Under the pieces are notes generated by a model. The model saw only the letters and a list, made by a program, of their open reading frames with translations. It was not told the DNA's origin and made no database searches. This document shows positions 1 through 11,860 of a DNA stretch of 64,000 nt, piece after piece. A program made the translations under genes and the position numbers. Each line of letters opens with the position of its first letter. Positions within the stretch are counted from its first letter, which is position 1. Source of the stretch: Blasia pusilla. Taxonomy: Eukaryota; Marchantiophyta; Marchantiopsida; Blasiales. The stretch covers positions 7,998,001 to 8,062,000 of the forward strand of contig CM114271.1 of the NCBI GenBank assembly GCA_050084515.1. Reading direction: 5' to 3'.

Positions 1-617
1 TTGATGCAAGAAAGAGGACCAGAGAAGTTGTGATCGAGCTTGGCCAAGATTCCAAACCTGGACAAGCACTGGATGAAGGCGATAGAGGCAATACATCACT
101 TCAAGACATTGGGAAACACCAGAGGAAATCCAACCACACCAATTCTTACTCTCCATTTTCTCGTACCAATCTGTCTTTATCAGATATGAATAGGAACTTT
201 GATGATGCATTTGTGAAGATTTTCATGCGCCCTGTAGGAAACAAGGCACCTAAATCTCATAAGGGAACATTTTCAGAGTTGCAAGAGTTGTCAACCAGGT
301 TGAAAGTAATCTCAGATGTTTGCATTACAATGGAGTCTATTGTGAAGGGATTTCAGAATCAACAAATTTTGCTAGGCAAGCTAGAAAGTTACCGTTTAGA
401 AAAAACCATTGATGGTTTGCCGGAAATCATTGAGAAGTTTGTGTTACAAGTGAAAGCTCTTTTGACAGATGAGAGTATCGTACAATTGATGATGGAAAAC
501 AGCGAGGTTTTGCAATGTTTAGATCAGAATGGTAGTGCTTGGGAATTTCTACGAGCTCGGATTTCCTTTGATCTTTGCCCCAAGAAGTTTAGGCATCCAG
601 TTCTTCATCAATCTTGA
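1..617 (+). CDS. 3'-terminal exon of an unrecognised host gene (partial)
   Basis: The frame is open from the left edge of the window (frame beginning at base 3) to a TGA at 615-617, so the start lies outside the window. A GTG near base 30 is an internal Val codon, not a start. About 200 residues are visible: a polar, disordered N-terminal part rich in Ser, Asn and Gln, then a predicted helical part (roughly residues 80-170) with regular Leu/Ile/Glu/Lys spacing, for example LQELSTRLKVISDV and EIIEKFVLQVKALL, and a short basic tail. I do not recognise the family. Clean codons without stops, unlike the rest of the window, argue for a living gene. Its 3' untranslated region would run into 618-850. 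Confidence 0.55.
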   Translation, partial: DARKRTREVVIELGQDSKPGQALDEGDRGNTSLQDIGKHQRKSNHTNSYSPFSRTNLSLSDMNRNFDDAFVKIFMRPVGNKAPKSHKGTFSELQELSTRLKVISDVCITMESIVKGFQNQQILLGKLESYRLEKTIDGLPEIIEKFVLQVKALLTDESIVQLMMENSEVLQCLDQNGSAWEFLRARISFDLCPKKFRHPVLHQS

Positions 618-1567
618 ATCCAGATTATCTCAGACAACATTTATTTGAGCTTTATTTTGGTTGTAGGCTTGGCATACTTGGGAGATGATCTTATGTATCT
701 ATCTGTCACACAGATATTCTAATAACTTTATGATCAGAAATCAATTACAGAATCGTGTGTTTTCATGATATTTCCTTTATCATATCCTATTCATGGTCTG
801 CTAAGTCTGTATTGAAATACACCTACACATGCACTATACACACTATGCTTTTAGCTGAAAGCACTGAACATGTTGAAGATGATTGCATAATGCCTTCCCT
901 TCCATAAATTCCAAGTTGTTGGAGTACTTTATATTGCATACCATAATGGATCCAAAAAACATCGTGACACGTTAGATTTAGATAGCTAATCTCTTGAATA
1001 GTTTGGGTAAATTTGAGGATCTGCCCAACACATAGTCCAAATTGTATGAGCAAAATATTTACATGGCTTGAAAAGATAAATATTTTATGTATAAAAGGAT
1101 TGATCACTAGCAGGTTTTTTGACATACAATGTCAGAATACTTTCTGTTTTATACTTGCAATTGGAAATCCCATCTTCCAAGTGTTACATCCATCAAACCA
1201 TCTTGCCCATATCACATATGGGACCGCCACTAAGAATATACGAAGCATATAAGTATTTCCTCAATGGGAATGCTATAATGCTTTCTTTCTCATGCCAAAA
1301 TAATATGCGTCTGTGAGTTTGTGGCAAAGGTGGAATGTTCTTGTGTTCTTTAACATGTTTGCCAGATATAACCATTCTTTATAAAATTGCTTCATTTCAT
1401 GCTTGGTATATCACATAAGGAATGCCTACCAAATGGTCAGAACTTTATCCAATGTCAATTTAGGAAGTATATGACATAATATGAATCACAAGGACATTCA
1501 CTCTTCAACTTAAGAGTTAACCCTCTCTCAAGCAGTAGTACTTTTTACTACGTACTACATCATTCTC
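618..1567. other. 3' flank of the host exon, no further gene seen
   Basis: AT-rich sequence following the stop codon. Short open frames on both strands show no family signature. The first 200-250 bases are presumably the 3' untranslated region of the upstream exon; no clear single poly(A) signal stands out. Confidence 0.3.
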
Positions 1568-1910
1568 CTAGACTACACTGACAAAATCTACAATTTCTTG
1601 TAATATGCCTAATTTTGGCGACCAAACCTTAATATTCCGCCATCTTTCCTCCTCCTCGTCAATTTTCTTCTTGTATCTGGAAAGTTGTTCTTCCCACTGA
1701 TTTTCCATACACCATGCTAGAGCTTTAGCCTCTCTTTCTCCTCTTCCTCATCAATTGCACATTCGATGTAGAACTTGGCAACTTCCTCTGCAAATTGTTT
1801 TAACTCTTATTCCAATTCCTCAATTTTTTCCAGCTCTATCTCTTCCTCTATACTAGCTCTTCTAATTCTCACTGGGGGGACTTTGTAGCCAAATTTTTTT
1901 CATCTGATTC
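1568..1910 (-). pseudogene. Decayed coiled-coil coding fragment
   Basis: On the minus strand, read from about 1910 down to a TAG at 1568-1570, the translation is a highly charged Glu/Lys-rich helix (IEEEIELEKIEELE, then QWEEQLSRYKKKIDEEEE) ending in KVWSPKLGILQEIVDFV. It is broken by one TAA near 1807 and a one-base frameshift near 1742. The segment after the frameshift is open for 58 codons. The composition is typical of coiled-coil parts of gag-like or host structural proteins, but no family could be assigned. Confidence 0.35.
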
Positions 1911-2759
1911 ACTTGGAGGCATACGCCTTCAGTAGGTACCCTTCATTGACAACATAAACAACACAAGTTAAAATATCACCACCACTCAGTTAAAGCAAGT
2001 TTCAAGGTCTATAATGTATTTGAAGCAATTATCAAAAGAACAAATAATAGGATGATCAATTTTGACTTCATCAGCAACACTGGTGGTGTACATAGAAAAT
2101 GGTTTGATTATAAACTAGTCCACTTCTAATAAATTACATTTGCCTCAATAGTATCTACACCATCACAAGGAATACATTCCAGCTATCTAAGTGATTGTTC
2201 ACTCTAAATAACCTTCTCATAGGGTCGCCATGTGAGGGCTATCTCCTCATTCACGGACATCGTATTTTTTGTGAATGCTTCTCTTTCTTATGAGAACATA
2301 TGAAGTAAAATCTAGTATTTGAGATAATATATCTCAACCTGCTTGATCATACCTGACGAATGTGTTTGTCGACACATTCTTTCCAAAGTGGCTCTGCCTT
2401 CTCCTTAAAAATGATATATAACATTTACAATATTCACTCAATTGTACGTTACATACATATAGATCATTTTATTCAAACATCACACATGATAGCTTAATAC
2501 GCATAAGCATCTACCATTCAGAAAATCCTCTCTCATGAAATCGAAAGCATTATGATAGCCCCAAATTCCGATAGATCAGAAAGCACACCTCTTGCAACAT
2601 GGTCACTTTTGGCATCCACACCCAACCCAAACAACTCAACAGATAACATAAGTTGACATCCTCTACAATGGCTCTTGACTTCCCGTGATGAAAAAACTCA
2701 GCTAACAACGGAAGTAACATGATCAATTTATTGAACCCATGACTTGTATACGCATCGGT
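1911..2759. other. Intergenic, nothing recognised
   Basis: AT-rich DNA with no persuasive open frame, RNA gene or repeat before the tandem array. Confidence 0.3.
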
Positions 2760-4800
2760 GGGGAGGGATCAACATGTTCATAAATACGTTTGTCTTGTTC
2801 TGATGTTCACAAATATATTGAACCCATGACTTGTAAATTTTCGTGGAAAGCATTACAACATTGTCTAATGGGATACTCGCAAGGCTTTGCACTTCAAATT
2901 AACTATGAACCAAAATCTCCCCACGACATACCAGGAGAATGATTCCATTCACAGGGTTGAAGGAATGAATATGGACTAGACCATGCACAATGACACCCAA
3001 TGAATAGAAAAGCCCATCGCATGCCAACCTTGAAAATGGAAAGAATTCGGACTCTGTTCATGGAAAGCATTCTAACATTGTCTAATGGGATACTCGCAAG
3101 GCTTTGCACTTCAAATTAACTATGAACCGAAATCTCCCCACGACATACCTAGAGAATGATTCCATTCACAAGGTTGAAGGAATGAATATGGACTAGACCA
3201 TGCACAATGGCACCCAATGAATAGAAAAGCCCATCGCATGCCAACCTTGAAAATGGAAAGCATACGGACTCTATTCATGGAAAGCATTCCGACATTGTCT
3301 AATGGGATAATCGCAAGGCTTTGCACTTCAAATTAACTATTAACCGAAATCTCTCCACGACATACCAAGATTATGATTCCCTTCATAGGGTTGAAGGAAT
3401 GAATATGGACTAGACCATGCACAATGGCACCCAATGAATAGAAAAGCCCATCGCATGCCAACCTTGAAAATGGAAAGCATTCAGACCCTTTTCATGGAAA
3501 GGATTCGGACATTGTCTAATGGGATATTCGCAGGGCTTTGCACTTCAAATTAACTATGAACCGAAATCTCCCCACGACATACCAGGAGAATGATTCCATT
3601 CACAGGGTTGAAGGAATGAATATGGACTAGACCATGCACAATGACAACTAATGAATTGAAAATCCCATCGCATGCCAATCTTGAAAATGGAAAGAATTCG
3701 GACTCTGTTCATGGAAAGCATTCCGACATTGTTTAATGGGATAATCGCAAGGCTTTGCACTTCAAATTAACTATTAACCGAAATCTCCCCACGACATACC
3801 AAGAGAATGATTCCATTCACAGGGTTGAAGGAATGAATATGGACTAGACCATGCACAATGGCACCCAATGAATAGAAAAGCCCATCGCATGCCAATCTTG
3901 AAATTGGAAAGAATTCGGACTCTGTTCATAGAAAGCATTCGGACTCTGTTCATGGAAAGCATTCCGACATTGTCTAATGGGATAATCGCAAGGCTTTGCA
4001 CTTCAAATTAACTATTAACCGAAATCTCTCCACAACATACCAGGATTATGATTCCATTCACAAGGTTGAAGGAATGAATATGGACTAGACCATGCACAAT
4101 GACACCTAATGAATAGAAAATGCCATCGCATGCCAACCTTGAAAATGGAAAGAATTCGGACTCTGTTCATGGAAAGCATTCCGACATTGTCTAATGGGAT
4201 AATCGCAAGGCTTTGCACTTCAAATTAACTATTAACCGAAATCTCCCCACGACATACCAAGAGAATGATTCCATTCACAGGGTTGAAGGAATGAATATGG
4301 ACTAGACCATGCACAATGGCACCCAATGAATAGAAAAGCCCATCGCATGCCAATCTTGAAATTGGAAAGAATTCGGACTCTGTTCATAGAAAGCATTCGG
4401 ACTCTGTTCATGGAAAGCATTCCGACATTGTCTAATGGGATAATCGCAAGGCTTTGCACTTCAAATGAACTATTAACCGAAATCTCTCCACGACATACCA
4501 GGATTATGATTCCATTCACAGGGTTGAAGGAATGAATATGGACTAGACCATGCACAATGGCACCCAATGAATAGAAAATCCCATCGCATGCCAACCTTGA
4601 AAATGGAAAGCATTCAGACCCTTTTCATGGAAAGGATTCGGACATTGTCTAATGGGATATTCGCAGGGCTTTGCACTTCAAATTAACTATGAACCAAAAT
4701 CTCTTCACGACATACCAGGAGAATGATTCCATTCACAGGGTTGAAGGAATGAATATGGACTAGACCATGCACAATGGCACCCAATGAATAGAAAAGCCCA
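2760..4800. repeat. Tandem array, 217-bp and 241-bp units
   Basis: The motif AAATTAACTAT (one copy AAATGAACTAT) recurs at 2896, 3113, 3330, 3547, 3764, 4005, 4222, 4463 and 4680, giving spacings of 217, 217, 217, 217, 241, 217, 241 and 217. The 241-bp units carry an extra 24-bp internal duplication around the repeated words GGACTCTGTTCAT and GAAAGCATTC. The pair 241+217 occurs twice in a row (3764-4222 and 4222-4680), a 458-bp higher-order unit. Minus-strand frames of about 68 codons that recur in every unit are by-products of the repeat; a genuine tandem gene is unlikely because no start context or protein family is evident. Confidence 0.9.
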
Positions 4801-6790
4801 TCGCATGCCAACCTTGAAAATGGAAAGCATTCTAGCTCTGTCAAAACCAAGAGCGGCTCAATCGACCCTAAATTCGTGCGCTGCTAATTATGCTTATGGA
4901 AGGCATTCCGGACTCGCAGTAAGTATTGGAGCCCTGGCTGTCAACCTCGGGCCAAAAAAACCTGCGTGGGTTTATTACAGGAGGTACCTTGTACACCTTT
5001 GAAATGATTGAACCCGTCTATGGGTAATACACATCGGTGGGAAGAAATGAACGTCTTCATACACACGTTCGTCTTGATCTGATGTTCACAAATGTATTGA
5101 ACCCATTACTTATAAATTTTCATGGAAAGCATGCCGGCATTGTGTAATGGGATACTCGCAAGGCTTTGCACTTCATATTAACTATGAACCAAAATCTCTC
5201 CACGACATACCAGGATAATGATTCCATTCACAGGATTGAAAGAATGAATATGGACTAGACCATGCACAATGGCACCCAATGAATAGAAAAGCCCATTGCA
5301 TGCCAACCTTGAAAATGGAAAGCATTCTAGCTCTGTCAAAACCAAGAGCGCCTCAATCGACCCTAAATTCGTGCGCTGCCAATTGTGCTTATGGAAGGCA
5401 TTCCGGACTCGCAGTAAGTATTGGAGCCCCGGCTGTCAACCTTGGGCCAAAAAAACCTTCATGGGTTTATCACAGGAGGTACCTTATACATATGTGAAAT
5501 GATTGAACCCGTCTATGGGTAACACACATCGGTGGGGAGAAATGAACGTCTTCATACACACGTTCGTCTTGATCTGATGTTCACAAATGTATTGAACCCA
5601 TTACTTATAAATTTTCATGGAAAGCATGCCGGCATTGTGTAATGGGATACTCGCAAGGCTTTGCACTTCAAATTAACTATGAACCAAAATCTCTCCACGA
5701 CATACCAGGATAATGATTCCATTCACAGGGTTGAAGGAATGAATATGGACTAGACCATGCACAATGGCACCCAATGAATAGAAAATCCCATCGCATGCCA
5801 ACCTTGAAATGGAAAGCATTCTAGCTCTGTCAAAACCAAGAGCGCCTCAATCGACCCTAAATTCGTGCGCTGCCAATTGTGCTTATGGAAGGCATTCCGG
5901 ACTCGCGGTAAGTATTGGAGCCCTGGCTGTGAACATCGGGCCAAAATCTTCGTGGGTTTATCACAGGAGGTACGTAATACACCTGCGCAATTCTATCTAC
6001 TTACCCATCTAGTTACCTACCTGATACAGTCTGTGCAATGACGAGCATGTTCATAAAATGTACACAAACCTCACCTTCACGTTGAGATAGAAGGAGGAGA
6101 TTCAAAAATACATTTGAAGCCAATACGAAGCAATCCCACTCATGCCAAGAAGGAATAGGACCATGAACGGAACGAAGCTGGATCAACAATACAGAGCCAA
6201 CATGACCATGAACGAAGAAGTGGCATTTTGAATTTGACCAATGAACATCCATATTAGAAAAGAAAACACCAATGGCTACATCTCTAAATAATATGCTAAC
6301 GCGCGGAACCTATTACACTCGGACGAGAATCGGATGAATAAAACAGTTGATCCAAATCCCCTTAAAGCACGCAAATTGACCCTAAATTCATGCGCTGCCA
6401 AATGTGCTTATGTAAGGCATTCCAGACTCGCAGTAAGTATTGGAGCCGCGGGTGTCAACATCGGGCCAAAATCTTCGTGGGTTTATCCCTGGAGGTACGT
6501 AATACACCTGTGCAATGATTGAACCCTTCCTCTTGTTCTCATGTTCGTAAAATGTACACAAACCTCTCCTTCACGGACGGACAAAGGAGAATCAACAATG
6601 TTCGTATTGAAGCCGATACGAACGATCCCACTCGAGCCAATAATGAATAGGACCACGAACGAAGCAAGATCATCAATACAGAGCCAACAGGACCATGAAC
6701 GAAGAAGCCAAAACGTTCAGAAATTAGCGCCTGTTGAAAATGCAAATACGGAGCAGGTTGAGGCAACATGACCACGAATGAATTGCAAAC
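4801..6790. repeat. Tandem array continued, about 495-bp composite units
   Basis: From here the 217-bp unit is joined to about 278 bp of new sequence containing ATCGACCCTAAATTCGTGCG, a GCAGTAAGTATTGGAGCC stretch and TACACACGTTCGTCTTGATC. The anchor recurs at 4680, 5175 and 5670 (495 bp). Diverged units continue to the right: the word AAAATGTACACAAACCTC recurs near 6054 and 6551, and the ACCCTAAATT segment returns near 6381. The array fades by about 6790. Confidence 0.85.
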
Positions 6791-9700
6791 AAGCTCCCTC
6801 AGGCCTCAACGAACGAGTTCCATACAAAATCCCTCAGGGCAGGCGGGGTCACTACCTCTCCAATGCGCCAGCAATACGAACATAGCGGGGTCACTTTCCA
6901 ACATGGAAGGCTGGAATGAAATTTGCCCAGAGTCTTGCTACTGATTTATAGCGTAGTACATTTGAATTTCAAATCTGTCACGGTGCGATGGCATGCACTC
7001 ACCATCCGCATGCCATTTACATGCGTATGAGACCCTGCCATCCCACATAAGAACGGATATCCATCTTCGGATATCTGGTGCCGACCCTGAATAGTGCCGC
7101 CGCCGGAAAGTTTTACCACGGGCATTACTAGAGACGATCCCGATTCCGAGCAGGCAATACGGGGTGAAAGGACCCGTCACTCATACACGGCCCACGAGGC
7201 AGCAATAACACCTCTGATCTCTCGGACTATCGTGAGGGGCCTTCTTCGATTTAGACAAGGGGAGCTACAGTCGAGCTAGACATTAATATGTCGTATTTAC
7301 CAATGCGCGCATGAAAGTCTGCATCTGCCAGGAAAGGTGTCACGGAACCCTTGTGCACACCAACATCCCGCCGGAATTTATGCCGACAAAGATCAGTACT
7401 CTAATACTCTTAAAGCACATTATAGTTTGGTTTAACGAAAACGGCGTCACCTAAACGAGCCACCTGCTTGTGTAGCTGCGTCACCAGTCAATTCCAATGT
7501 TATCGGATGAAACGTCGCTTTCATCTCGCTTATCCGGTCTTGACACAGCCTGTCAGTGCCATGGCTCCGGAATAATAACCCGTCGCTGACATAGAAGTGA
7601 ATATGGACTCAGAATTCTCGACAGGAATGTGAAATTTGAAAGGAGAATTCACAAACTGATACTCATTAGATACGGAAAACCACACATTCGCATCCCACAG
7701 CAACCGATATTTCCGTGGTCCTCCCAGATGAAATTCGCCTACGTCAGTAGAGGCCCGACTGCAATGGCCTCCTCTCTCGCTAGCACGCCGAAGATTGTTG
7801 AAACTTCGCACGACGTCTTCACGAATGTTGCAAAGGTGCAACTACAGCTATGTTACTAAACTGATAGGATACCCCAGGAATGTCACTCGCTCTCGTTATA
7901 AGCCTTCGCTACGGCCCTTCCTTTTTCGAGGATGGGTGCAGGTACGGTCGCCAGAAGCCTGCACACAGACGAGGACGTCAGCCGAGACTTCAAACAAGGA
8001 CCAGCTGAGATTTTATACTTCTGGCCGATCGTTTCATTGTGTAAAGAGCGAAGCAGAAGAGTTTCGCGCGATGTCATTTCTTATTTTAAATACCTGTCCA
8101 AAGCTGTGACAGCTGCTACAACACTCTGCTTCATCTTTTCGACCGGTGCTGACTGCGACCTTGACGCTTGAAACAAAAGTGAATCCAAATCCTCCAAGGC
8201 ACTGCCGTGGACAACCAGAGCCACCAGTGAACAACCATTTTGCGATCACTTTTACCAGTCTCTCCTTCCAGAACATGTCAACGGGCCAACTCATGGCCCC
8301 GTATTTGCCAAAACCCTCACCATCGCCGTGCTCGAAATTGAAGCCCATATTCATGGCAAAAAGCTTCCAACAGCAAAGAGTAATCACGTACGTCCACACT
8401 ATCAGAGAAGAGTTTCAAGTCCCGCACTTTTGACACGAATCAAATTTACAGCCAGTGGTTGAACCACGATACCTGAGACACTGATCTACAGCTGCAGTCG
8501 CACCACCATCATTCCCCGCTTCTGCAGCGTATTGGGCAACCTACAAAGAGATTCACTCCGTAACTAAGCCACGGCTGCACGACCAAGAGCGAAAAGGGAA
8601 GTAACCATCTGGTCAAAAGACTCTCCCAATACACCCCTTTAGCAGATGCAGTGTACAGTTCCTGCTTGAAAAAAGAAAGTTGGAGAACAAGGCCCAGCCA
8701 CGTGTTCCCGGAGGCAGCCTCATAATAGTGTCCCAATCAAATCACAGGACAGATGGTAAAGTAACAGTAAGCCTTGCTAACTTACAGCTCGTATGTCTGT
8801 GCGCAGAGAAGCTGCGGGTCCATTGCGCAGCAAAGATCGAGCATCTGCAAATTTCGAACTCTCGCCTTCAAGCTTGCCATCTATTCCACATGCTCAATTG
8901 ATCAGAGGAGGAGAGAAGCCACGGATCCCCTGCGAAAGACGACAGGAAGAGCAGCTAGGGAAAGAAAGGTGCAGGAGCGGGTAGGCGATCCTCACCAACT
9001 TCTTGAATTTGTGATTGGGCCAGGAGGATAGTCGGAACATATGTCTCTAGCGGATCCAGTTTCTTCCTGGAAATCCCATGCGAAAGGGTACAACCGCGCA
9101 TCAGAGTCATTGCTTAAAAACACGACATTTAGACGCCGGTCGCATTCAACTGCGGAGGGGTAGTAGAATGGGCACCGGCATGCCACCACAGCCTACTTTC
9201 CAACTTGCACTTTGCGCAGTCGTTTAGAACTCACTAAGTAGAATCCATCGCAATCGAAGTACCTGCTCTCGAGGTAAGACAACTGGACCTTAATAACACG
9301 TTCCAAACACATACCAAACGACCGACACGTAGTCTACCTTCGCATTATATTTCAGGCAGTAGAGACAGCGATATCAACAAGAGTAACTACAACTGCCACG
9401 TCTGATGGTAAAAGCAGAACCTGAACAAAAAGTTGTCGTTTGCACCTCTTTATGTACTTTTCCAAAGGCCCCAAACCTTGAGCAGCCTTTGCCTCTACAT
9501 TCAGATACGGCAACAATCAAGTCAATTAAGCTGGTCAGCTTCTTCATCCCATGTATAATTCTGACGAAGTACAGGTGAAAGTGGAGAAAGTGGCGTTGCC
9601 CATCGTTAGACCATCCCACACATAAACTCCAAACAGGCACTTGTGAAGAGTAACTTCGAAATTCAACTTGCAAATTATGTAAACCTTCTGCCTTTCTTTA

Positions 9701-10098
9701 TGTGAGAATTCCTGAAAGTGAAGTCAATTTATCCAGCTGCAACAAATTGTGATCAACTAGCAACCCAAGCAAGGTTTATCCCACGCCAAGGCTGCTCGAA
9801 ACTGATTCGACGCACGGAGCGAGAACTACTCCCGACAGATGTATGGATAAACAATCACTTCACGGCTTTTCCGCAAATGTCACGCTCACCCTGTTGATTC
9901 GCGAAAGAGAACAGGAAAAACTCCCACCCATCCCATTCCAGATAAGATGGAGAAACAAGAATTTCATAGCATTTCCAAGAAGGCCATCGTACCACGTTGA
10001 TTCGAGACATAGATCAGCAAAGTTCCCACCAATGCCATTCCAGCTAGCCTCCTCCCGCATTCACGGCCAATAGCAATTTCCGACGACTCGCTTGACTC
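6791..10098. other. GC-richer low-copy region, no gene recognised
   Basis: Base composition is more balanced than in neighbouring repeats and I see no copy elsewhere in the window. Open frames of 60-120 codons occur on both strands (for example minus 7530-7841 and minus 8034-8399) but lack family motifs, consistent codon bias or convincing splice sites. It could be promoter or untranslated DNA of a nearby gene, or an unannotated multi-exon gene that cannot be resolved by eye. Confidence 0.25.
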
Positions 10099-10746
10099 TT
10101 GAACCACGCAGCGAGCAGCTCTAGTCTCAAAAACATTACTCCGTCCTTTTCTCCGCAGCCGACTCCCCATTATTCGCAGCTGAACCTTGCGCAACGCGGC
10201 ACCTTTCATGCCCGCAGACATGGACAAATTCCCGGAGGAAATCGGAGATTTTTCCCGCTGACAGATTTCAATTCGGCACTCGCGTTGTGGAGAGAAGCTA
10301 CTCCTCAAGCACGCCATTCTGGCAACCCCTCTCTCGCTTCCCTTCCACTCTCAGAATTGGCGAAACGTCCTCTCAAATCAATCTACTCTCGTTCCACTCA
10401 GAACCCGTCCATCTCCTTATTATTCCGTTGGAAACACTTCCGAGTCTTTCGGCAGTCCTTTCACGATATATCCATACCTTCTTCTCTCGGCCGTACGCGC
10501 AACCATCCTATTCCACGGGAAAACCACCCCAATCCACCTCTCGCTCTATCGCGCGGTCCTTCTCATAACTCAATCTTCCGAAGGCCTGTCACACGCGAGA
10601 GGCAGAAGAGAGGGAAGAGAGAGAGAGAGAGGATAAGGAAGAAACGGGGTTTCTTCTCGGCTACGGCGGACGGAGAAACATGCGGGATACGTCCGGCTAC
10701 AAACGCGCACATTGCCGTCTTGACTTTTACCGCATTTCCGTCTTGA
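10099..10746 (+). other. Longest open frame of the low-copy region (215 codons), doubtful
   Basis: An ATG-initiated frame of 215 codons, rich in Ser, Arg, Pro and His, with an Arg/Lys/Glu run near residues 167-185 that is encoded by a GA-rich microsatellite-like tract at about 10600-10640. The amino-acid composition is that of a chance frame in CT/GA-rich DNA, as is common in promoters and 5' untranslated leaders. Two near-identical words around GCCGTCTTGAC and TTCCGTCTTGACG lie at 10716-10750. A plastid- or mitochondrion-type presequence cannot be excluded, but nothing else supports a protein. Confidence 0.12.
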
Positions 10747-10861
10747 CGTTTACGGCTCGACCTTCGAGTGCTTCCTTCCTTATCTCCCACGTCAACTGCC
10801 AAATTTTTTCCGCCAAACTAAGATCCCATGGGATCAACGAGAATGAAAACAACATTAAATT

Positions 10862-11352
10862 TTAATAGAAATTTTGTTGGAAAACCATCGCGATACAAAG
10901 GAGGGGGGCATAGAGAGCAAAAAACCTGCGGACCAAAATCGGCCCTAAGAGACAAAGGGGGTCTTCCCTCCCAGGACCAAACTCACCAACATCAGAAATT
11001 ATATTAGCACCACCTAAAGAACTATGGCTACTACTAAGCGGGTCTCTAGCATTGACGTCTTCAATTGCCTGAGCCTGCCGCCAAAGCTCATTTTCCTGGG
11101 CACGCTGCAAAGTTATGGAGACATGTTGCATACAATAAAGAATCGCACTGGCTAAAGAAAACTCATTTCTCGAGTGGCGCAATCCGTAAGGAACGAGTCA
11201 AACCTCTCCCCCATAGCCCTGTACATCTCAATGGCTAGGGGGGTAAATCGATGTATGTCATGCATCAGAGCAATATGCATTAGTTGCCATCTACGTCGCT
11301 TATCCATTACCAGTGGGCAACCCATGTCATGCACAAGAATTATGTTGTGCAC
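10862..11352 (-). pseudogene. Frameshifted coding fragment of unknown family
   Basis: The minus strand starts at an ATG at 11352 and reads MDKRRRWQLMHIALMHDI and EMYRAMGERFDSFLTDCATR. The matching continuation, SLASAILYCMQHVSITLQRA followed by ENELWRQAQAIEDVNAR, is in another frame, so there is a frameshift around 11155-11175. The mixed helical composition and continuity across the shift argue for a real ancestral protein. I do not recognise it; it may be part of a retroelement because it sits next to LTR-like DNA. Confidence 0.35.
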
Positions 11353-11730
11353 AAATTATTTATTTTTATTATATGTAAAGGGGGAAACATCTTCTTGTTG
11401 TCTGGTTGCCACATGCCAAGTAAAGAGGTGTTTGCAAATCAAGAAGGCACTCTCCAATAATAATTTAAATTGACGGTTAAAACATGGAGATTGAGGCTTT
11501 AGAGATTGTTGGCGGGGGTATATGTGAACAGCGTTGCTGAAGGTGAATATGGTGGAATGTTCTATATATAACATTGTGGAGAGCCTTCTTTGTTTGAAGA
11601 GTTGCACTCCAAGTGTGGATGCGCAAATGATGTCATTACTAGATTTGCGCAAGAAATTTTGATTTTAAACTACATGCCTTGTTAGAAGCAATAGAAGGAA
11701 ATGACATATACTCAAGGTCATAATTGTCGC
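11353..11730. other. Spacer, nothing recognised
   Basis: AT-rich DNA between the frameshifted fragment and the first LTR-like repeat unit; no supported feature. Confidence 0.25.
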
Positions 11731-11860
11731 GCGCATACACATCGCTACACAACCCATATCGTTGGTCACATCTACACACACACAACACCGATCTTCCCAA
11801 CACACGGCTCGATCCATCCATAAACCAAACAACTCACACATATACATCAAGACCCCACAA
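11731..11860. repeat. LTR-like unit A, copy 1
   Basis: Starts TGTCGCGCGCATACACATC and ends near CACATATACATCAAGACC. The same unit returns at 13146-13290, and diverged copies occur at 19150-19290 and 19847-19975. Each begins with a TGT followed by a CATACACATC core. It flanks unit B on both sides. Confidence 0.6.

Noticed and set aside
2903-4594. Series of minus-strand frames of about 68 codons in the tandem array, resembling a tandem gene family
   Set aside because: Each frame is the same repeat unit read once. Frame length follows the unit, not a protein family, and units with the 24-bp duplication keep the frame only because 24 is a multiple of three.
6791-10862. A possible multi-exon host gene on the minus strand
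   Set aside because: Individual frames (7530-7841, 8034-8399, 9374-9673) lack consistent splice sites, motifs or codon bias, so I could not support a gene model.
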